Part shown: positions 34,733-38,701 of the stretch, piece after piece
Layout of the letters: every line of letters starts with the position of its first letter
Position numbering within the stretch: the stretch's first letter is position 1
Origin: Pseudomonadales bacterium
Lineage (GTDB): Bacteria; Pseudomonadota; Gammaproteobacteria; Pseudomonadales; Azotimanducaceae
NCBI GenBank assembly: GCA_021295855.1
Contig: JAGWBO010000018.1
Span: 1-38,701, forward strand
DNA length: 38,701 bases
Direction of reading: 5' to 3'
The notes under the pieces: generated by a model
What the model saw: only the letters and a program-made list of their open reading frames with translations
Told to the model about the DNA's origin: nothing
Databases searched by the model: none
Translations under genes and position numbers: made by a program

Positions 34733-36214
34733 TTGGCGCTACCGAATCTTGACGATTACTTTCCAGACTGGAAGCGTCGCGAAGAAAAAGCCGAAGCGAT
34801 GATCCCCATCATCGGCAAGCTCTACCGGAAGAATGTCCCGACATACTGCTATGGTCGCGCGCTTTACAACCAGAGCGTCACGGACATCATGCGGACGCAC
34901 CGATTTGTGCGTCAGGTAGCAAAAAACGAGCTGTCCGAAGACGAGAGCTATCCACTCCTGTGTGCCCTTAGCGAACTCGATCTAGGTCCGTCACACATCG
35001 ACGTCGGCAAGCTCACTGTCAAATATATGGAGCTACAGGAAAACGGGCATCCTGTGCCATCTGAACGCGAGTATGCCGAAAACGAATGCCGTGAAGTCAT
35101 AGGGCGACACATTAAGCCTCTCAACAAACCACAGGACATTGTGCTATATGGTTTTGGCAGGATCGGGAGACTATTGGCGCGACTCTTGATCGAAAAGACC
35201 GGCGGTGGTGACCAGCTCCGTTTAAGAGCCATCGTAGTACGACCGGGTAACGATGGAGATCTCGAGAAACGTGCGAGTCTGTTACGTCGTGATTCCGTAC
35301 ACGGTGCCTTCAAAGGCACGATTCGCGTTGATCAAGCGAACGAATGCATCATCGCGAACGGCAACGTCGTCAGGATGATTTATGCCGATGACCCGAGTGA
35401 AGTCGACTACACGCAGTACGGTATTGAAGACGCGGTGGTGATCGACAACACCGGAGCATGGCGCGATGAATCAGGATTACGTCAACACCTAGAGGCCAAA
35501 GGCATTGACCGTGTCATCGTTACTGCGCCTGGTAAGGACGGCGTCCCCAACATCGTATCTGGCGTGAACTCACATCTGTTGTCGCATAACGATAAGATCC
35601 TCTCAGCGGCCTCCTGTACGACGAATGCGATCGTACCGATTCTCAAGGCGGTCAACGACGAATACGAGATTGTGCACGGTCACATGGAAACCGTGCATGC
35701 GTATACTCCGGATCAGAACCTCTTAGATAACTATCACAAGAAGAATCGAAGAGGTCGCGGAGCGCCGTTGAACCTCGTGATCACGGAAACTGGCGCTTCG
35801 AATGCGGTTGCGAATCTACTACCTGAACTCGAAGGAAAGTTAACTGGCAACGCCATCCGTGTTCCGACCCCGGATGTTTCGCTTGCGATTCTAAATCTCC
35901 GATTGGAGAAGAGTACGAGCAAGCCGTCGTTCAATGACTTCATTCGTGACGTTGCATTGAATTCTGCGCTGCAACGACAAATTGACTTCGTCGAGACACC
36001 TGAAGTCGTGTCGTCTGACTTCATCGGCAATCGGCATGCGTGTGTGGTCGATGGTGAAGCTACGATTGTCGATGACGGAAAGCGAGTTGTACTCTATGTT
36101 TGGTATGACAATGAATTTGGCTATTGCTGTCAAGTTATTCGCGTGGTGCAGAAATGGGCAGGAATTAGCTACCCACTCATACCTGGAGACGTCGCCAAAA
36201 CCGGTTTTGGTTAA
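34733..36214 (+). CDS. gap: Glyceraldehyde-3-phosphate dehydrogenase with N-terminal extension
   Basis: 493 residues, some 150 longer than classic GAPDH. Residues 1-130 form an extension (including EAMIPIIGKLYRKNVPTYCYGRAL) shared, as I recall, with the mfd-linked Pseudomonas homologue. The Rossmann motif YGFGRIGR is at 139-146. Catalytic Cys295 lies in SAASCTTNAI and His322 in VHAYTPDQ; the C-terminal WYDNEFGYCCQVIR is standard. The enzyme interconverts glyceraldehyde-3-phosphate and 1,3-bisphosphoglycerate; the extended form may favour gluconeogenesis or another cofactor, which cannot be read here. TTG 34733 is the start because family proteins include the segment before the first ATG (34799). 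It is divergent from the porin gene. Confidence 0.9.
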   Translation: MALPNLDDYFPDWKRREEKAEAMIPIIGKLYRKNVPTYCYGRALYNQSVTDIMRTHRFVRQVAKNELSEDESYPLLCALSELDLGPSHIDVGKLTVKYMELQENGHPVPSEREYAENECREVIGRHIKPLNKPQDIVLYGFGRIGRLLARLLIEKTGGGDQLRLRAIVVRPGNDGDLEKRASLLRRDSVHGAFKGTIRVDQANECIIANGNVVRMIYADDPSEVDYTQYGIEDAVVIDNTGAWRDESGLRQHLEAKGIDRVIVTAPGKDGVPNIVSGVNSHLLSHNDKILSAASCTTNAIVPILKAVNDEYEIVHGHMETVHAYTPDQNLLDNYHKKNRRGRGAPLNLVITETGASNAVANLLPELEGKLTGNAIRVPTPDVSLAILNLRLEKSTSKPSFNDFIRDVALNSALQRQIDFVETPEVVSSDFIGNRHACVVDGEATIVDDGKRVVLYVWYDNEFGYCCQVIRVVQKWAGISYPLIPGDVAKTGFG

Positions 36215-36265
36215 TTTAATATTTATGAGCGTTTTGCAATTTCGTTTACATAGTATTCGGTCATC

Positions 36266-36673
36266 ATGAACTCGTTGCTCATTCTTGGCGTCGTCGCAGT
36301 TGTCATCTTGTTTTGGGTTCTGCGAACGCGATCTGCGCGGCGCAGATGGGTCGAGCAACTCGACTTGATCGGCCAGTGGGACCTCGAAGGCAAGAACACG
36401 AACAACGTACGTATCGAGTTTATTGGTGCACGCGGGGATGCGGGAAATTACATGGCGAGTACTGACGATACGCTCGAATCCGGAAATTGGCATCTGACCA
36501 GCTACTTTCTCGTCCTTGATCCTAACGATGCAGAACCGCAACGATATGAATTACGTCATTTTGAACCAGGGCGCATCGGAATCAACGGACCGGGTCGCGA
36601 GAAACAAATTTACCGCAAAAAACGTGTCTCAAATATCATCAAGCTTCACGAGCATCATTCGAAGAACCCTTAA
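36266..36673 (+). CDS. Small membrane-anchored protein of unknown function
   Basis: 135 residues. An N-terminal hydrophobic segment (LLILGVVAVVILFWVL, residues 4-19) is followed by a basic stretch RTRSARRRW and then a soluble domain with beta-type alternation (IGQWDLEGKNTNNVRIEF, GNWHLTSYFLVLDP). The C-terminus is basic and histidine-containing. I do not recognise the family. It follows gap by 51 nt on the same strand and may share its transcript. Its 3' end overlaps the convergent symporter gene by 35 nt. Confidence 0.6.
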   Translation: MNSLLILGVVAVVILFWVLRTRSARRRWVEQLDLIGQWDLEGKNTNNVRIEFIGARGDAGNYMASTDDTLESGNWHLTSYFLVLDPNDAEPQRYELRHFEPGRIGINGPGREKQIYRKKRVSNIIKLHEHHSKNP

Positions 36674-38066
36674 GCTGCTCGAGCGTTCTAAACCTAGACT
36701 CGGCTTCCTCGTCAGGGAATAGGTAAGCACTGCCAACGATTGCCACGCTCGCGAGTACAAAGGCAGGGATCATTTCGTACACGCTTGCAAATACGCCACC
36801 GTAGTTCGCACCAAGATTGTGCCAAACTAACGTCGTAACCGCGCCCGCAACCATACCTGCGACGATTGAATCTCCCGTCGTACGTCGCCAGAACAAAGCG
36901 AATAGCAGCGCAGGACCGAAACTCGCACCCAAGCCAGCCCACGCGTACGCGACAACATCCAAGATCACGCTGTTCTCGTCGAACGCGATAAGACCCGCGC
37001 CAAGCGCCACGCCGATAACCACCAAACGACTTACAAAGAGCTTGTGCTTTTTGATGTAGAACAGGTCGTTGACGATACTCGTTGAGGCGACGATGAGCTG
37101 TGAATCCACCGTACTCATAACGGCGGCAAGAATGGCTGCAATCAATAAGCCCGCTAACCATGGATTGAGAAACAGCTCGGCGATCCTAATGAAGACCGTT
37201 TCTGGATCCGTCAATCCAGGAGCAGCGGCACTGCCGACCACGCCGACGGCGATGGCACCTAGCGTAGCAACGAACATCCAACTCATGCCAATGACCTTCG
37301 CTCGACCTAGTTCTTGTGGCCGCTTAATCGCCATGAAGCGTGCCAAGACGTGAGGTTGTCCGAAGTAACCAAGTCCCCATGCAAGCAAACTAAGCGTGCC
37401 AATCGCGCCAACGCTATTGATGCTAAGATCGAGTTTTTCAACTTCGATGGATTGCGTTGCAAGCATTGGCAGCGCGATTAATGCGATGAGCATCAATAGA
37501 GCTTGAAATGCGTCCGTCCAACTGACCGCGAGAAAACCACCTGCAACTGTGTAGACCATGATGACCGCGACACCGACGGCAACCGCCATCTGATAATCCC
37601 AACCCATTACAGATTGGAAAAGCTTGGCGCTTGCGACGAAACCAGCTGACGTATACACCGTGAAAAACACGATCACGACGAGACTGCTGACTAATCGCAT
37701 TGGTACGCCGTCGTACCCCGTGCGCAACTTGAAAAACTGCGGTAACGTCGACGCTTCCTCTTCATATGCGCTGGCGTAACGGCGTAAACGCGGCGCGACA
37801 AAATGCCAATTCAGATAGGCACCAATTAATAAACCAATAACAATCCACGATTCCGATACACCGGCGAGATAGACGGCGCCAGGTAATCCAAGGAGCAACC
37901 ACCCTGACATATCACTAGCTCCCGCAGACAGCGCTGCGACCGGTGCAGATAGGGAGCGGCCGCCTATGTCATAGTCGAAGTCGGTCTTCGTGCGTCGATA
38001 TGCAAAGAAGGTAATCAACGCGATGACTAGGTAGTAACACGCGAAACCGAGGCTAAATTCGTTCAT
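36639..38066 (-). CDS. putP: Sodium/solute symporter, PutP (proline) type
   Basis: 475 residues with about 13 hydrophobic segments, of the SSS family. Characteristic blocks are YDIGGRSLSAPVAALSAGAS with DMSGWLLLGLPGAVYLAG, WHFVAPRLRRYA, TLPQFFKLR, YTVAGGFLAVSWTDAFQALL, GYFGQPHVLARFMAI and AAILAAVMSTVDSQLIVASTSI. These match the Na+/proline symporter PutP closely, so uptake of proline is the likely role. The C-terminal tail is about 25 residues. It overlaps the convergent small protein gene by 35 nt. The upstream ~480 nt are non-coding and must hold its promoter; no putA is visible in the window. Confidence 0.88.
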   Translation of the reverse strand: MNEFSLGFACYYLVIALITFFAYRRTKTDFDYDIGGRSLSAPVAALSAGASDMSGWLLLGLPGAVYLAGVSESWIVIGLLIGAYLNWHFVAPRLRRYASAYEEEASTLPQFFKLRTGYDGVPMRLVSSLVVIVFFTVYTSAGFVASAKLFQSVMGWDYQMAVAVGVAVIMVYTVAGGFLAVSWTDAFQALLMLIALIALPMLATQSIEVEKLDLSINSVGAIGTLSLLAWGLGYFGQPHVLARFMAIKRPQELGRAKVIGMSWMFVATLGAIAVGVVGSAAAPGLTDPETVFIRIAELFLNPWLAGLLIAAILAAVMSTVDSQLIVASTSIVNDLFYIKKHKLFVSRLVVIGVALGAGLIAFDENSVILDVVAYAWAGLGASFGPALLFALFWRRTTGDSIVAGMVAGAVTTLVWHNLGANYGGVFASVYEMIPAFVLASVAIVGSAYLFPDEEAESRFRTLEQLKGSSNDAREA

Positions 38067-38552
38067 CCAAGTGCGGTGTCGAAGGAGAAGGCGTCATACA
38101 CCAAAATGCGCATCTGACAGACTACTTACTAGGAAGTATTAGCCAGGATAATTTGCGTGGCGATTTCCTTCCTCTCTGCATTGTGTGTATTGACTGAAAC
38201 AAGCGTTAACGTGCGCGTGACACCGTAAATCGTCATCGCAGTTATCTACGCGCCGAGGAGTGTCACAACAGCCTTTCGAATCAGTTACGCACGCTGCGGT
38301 GCACCGAAGAATACAGCAAACAACAACGGGACACGCAACCGATGCGCGAAACTAAAGCTACATCGCTGCGATGTACTTCTTGACGCCACGGTTGAGCGAG
38401 TGATTTCACGCAAAACGTTAAGTTGTCATGCATTCGATGATATCTACCATTCGCGAACATGCATTAGACCAAGCTCTAGTTAATTTCGTACAGCCAATTC
38501 CAATTAGAATTTTCTGAGGCAACGCATATAGTGTCTCACTGCACGAACAGAA
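38067..38552. other. Non-coding region upstream of putP
   Basis: About 490 nt with no credible open frame on either strand. It lies between the putP start and a divergent lipoprotein start, so promoters for both are expected. A/T-rich tracts occur around 38477-38530, with TATAGT at 38527-38532 as a possible -10 for the lipoprotein gene. No repeat, tRNA or strong hairpin was recognised. Confidence 0.5.
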
Positions 38553-38567
38553 TTGAATTTTTCACCC

Positions 38568-38701
38568 TTGAGCTTCTCGCAGATTCAAAAGTCAGTTCCA
38601 CACTTATATTTTTGTATAGTCGCTGTCGCGGTAGCCGGGTTAATTTTCGTACTCACAGCTTGTTCACAAGTTTCTCAAAACGAGTGTAGCGAGGTGAACT
38701 G
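38568..38701 (+). CDS. Lipoprotein, 5' fragment cut by window edge
   Basis: An open frame runs from TTG 38568 (or TTG 38553) to the last base. It encodes about 44 residues: a short N-region, a hydrophobic segment CIVAVAVAGLIFV and then LTAC, a consensus lipobox, followed by SQVSQNECSEVN. This is a textbook lipoprotein signal, so a real gene probably begins here. An in-frame stop at 38529 bounds the start. No good Shine-Dalgarno is evident. The rest of the protein and its function lie outside the window. Confidence 0.5.
   Translation, partial: MSFSQIQKSVPHLYFCIVAVAVAGLIFVLTACSQVSQNECSEVN

Noticed and set aside
35891..36541. 216-residue minus-strand open frame across the gap 3' end
   Set aside because: It lies opposite gap and the small membrane protein gene, has no family motifs and an implausible composition; the plus-strand genes explain the region.
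1..38701. CRISPR arrays, tRNA/rRNA genes, insertion sequences, attachment sites and a larA gene
   Set aside because: Looked for by eye on both strands and in all listed frames; none found.

Overview
The window looks like a chromosomal stretch of a gammaproteobacterium. CsiV is known mainly from Gammaproteobacteria. The order MTIP, csiV, mfd and an N-terminally extended gap gene also recalls the Pseudomonas mfd region as I remember it. Genes are tightly packed, with many 1-4 nt stop/start overlaps and frequent GTG or TTG starts. I see no tRNA, rRNA, CRISPR array, transposase or integrase. The species cannot be named from the sequence.

Left part (1-7772): a minus-strand run reads, in transcription order, TAT-exported [4Fe-4S] aldo/keto reductase, larC, larB, larE, an MFS carrier and a truncated exodeoxyribonuclease III. 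larB, larC and larE together make the nickel-pincer nucleotide cofactor, but no larA (the known cofactor user) is present. Divergent from it is an enoyl-CoA hydratase-like gene lacking one catalytic glutamate, which ends at a perfect 14-bp hairpin opposite an orphan HEPN-type protein.

Middle part (7863-21145): a TrmH-family RNA methyltransferase; a frameshifted LapG-like (BTLCP) protease gene whose start region overlaps that of a divergent transglutaminase/TPR lipoprotein; a HIT protein; and typA/bipA flanked by two IHF-like sites. Then comes a minus-strand cusCBA copper/silver efflux operon, in which cusC is split by a frameshift and cusB carries a C-terminal CusF-like domain. A stand-alone ThDP-dependent enzyme follows.

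Right part (21146-38701): mscS-hpt-MTIP form a plus-strand operon in which MTIP releases hypoxanthine and Hpt salvages it. mfd and csiV run the opposite way. Between mfd and gap sit a three-gene 2-oxoacid:acceptor oxidoreductase operon (Fe-S flavoprotein, fused gamma-alpha subunit, beta subunit) and a porin. After gap come a small membrane-anchored protein, a PutP-type sodium symporter, a long non-coding stretch and the start of a lipoprotein gene cut by the right edge.

The items most worth a second look are the larA-less cofactor operon with its periplasmic Fe-S reductase, the divergent pair of transglutaminase-fold proteins, and the oxidoreductase cassette lodged between mfd and gap. Two genes (LapG-like and cusC) are broken by single-base frame changes, which could be real or sequencing errors.
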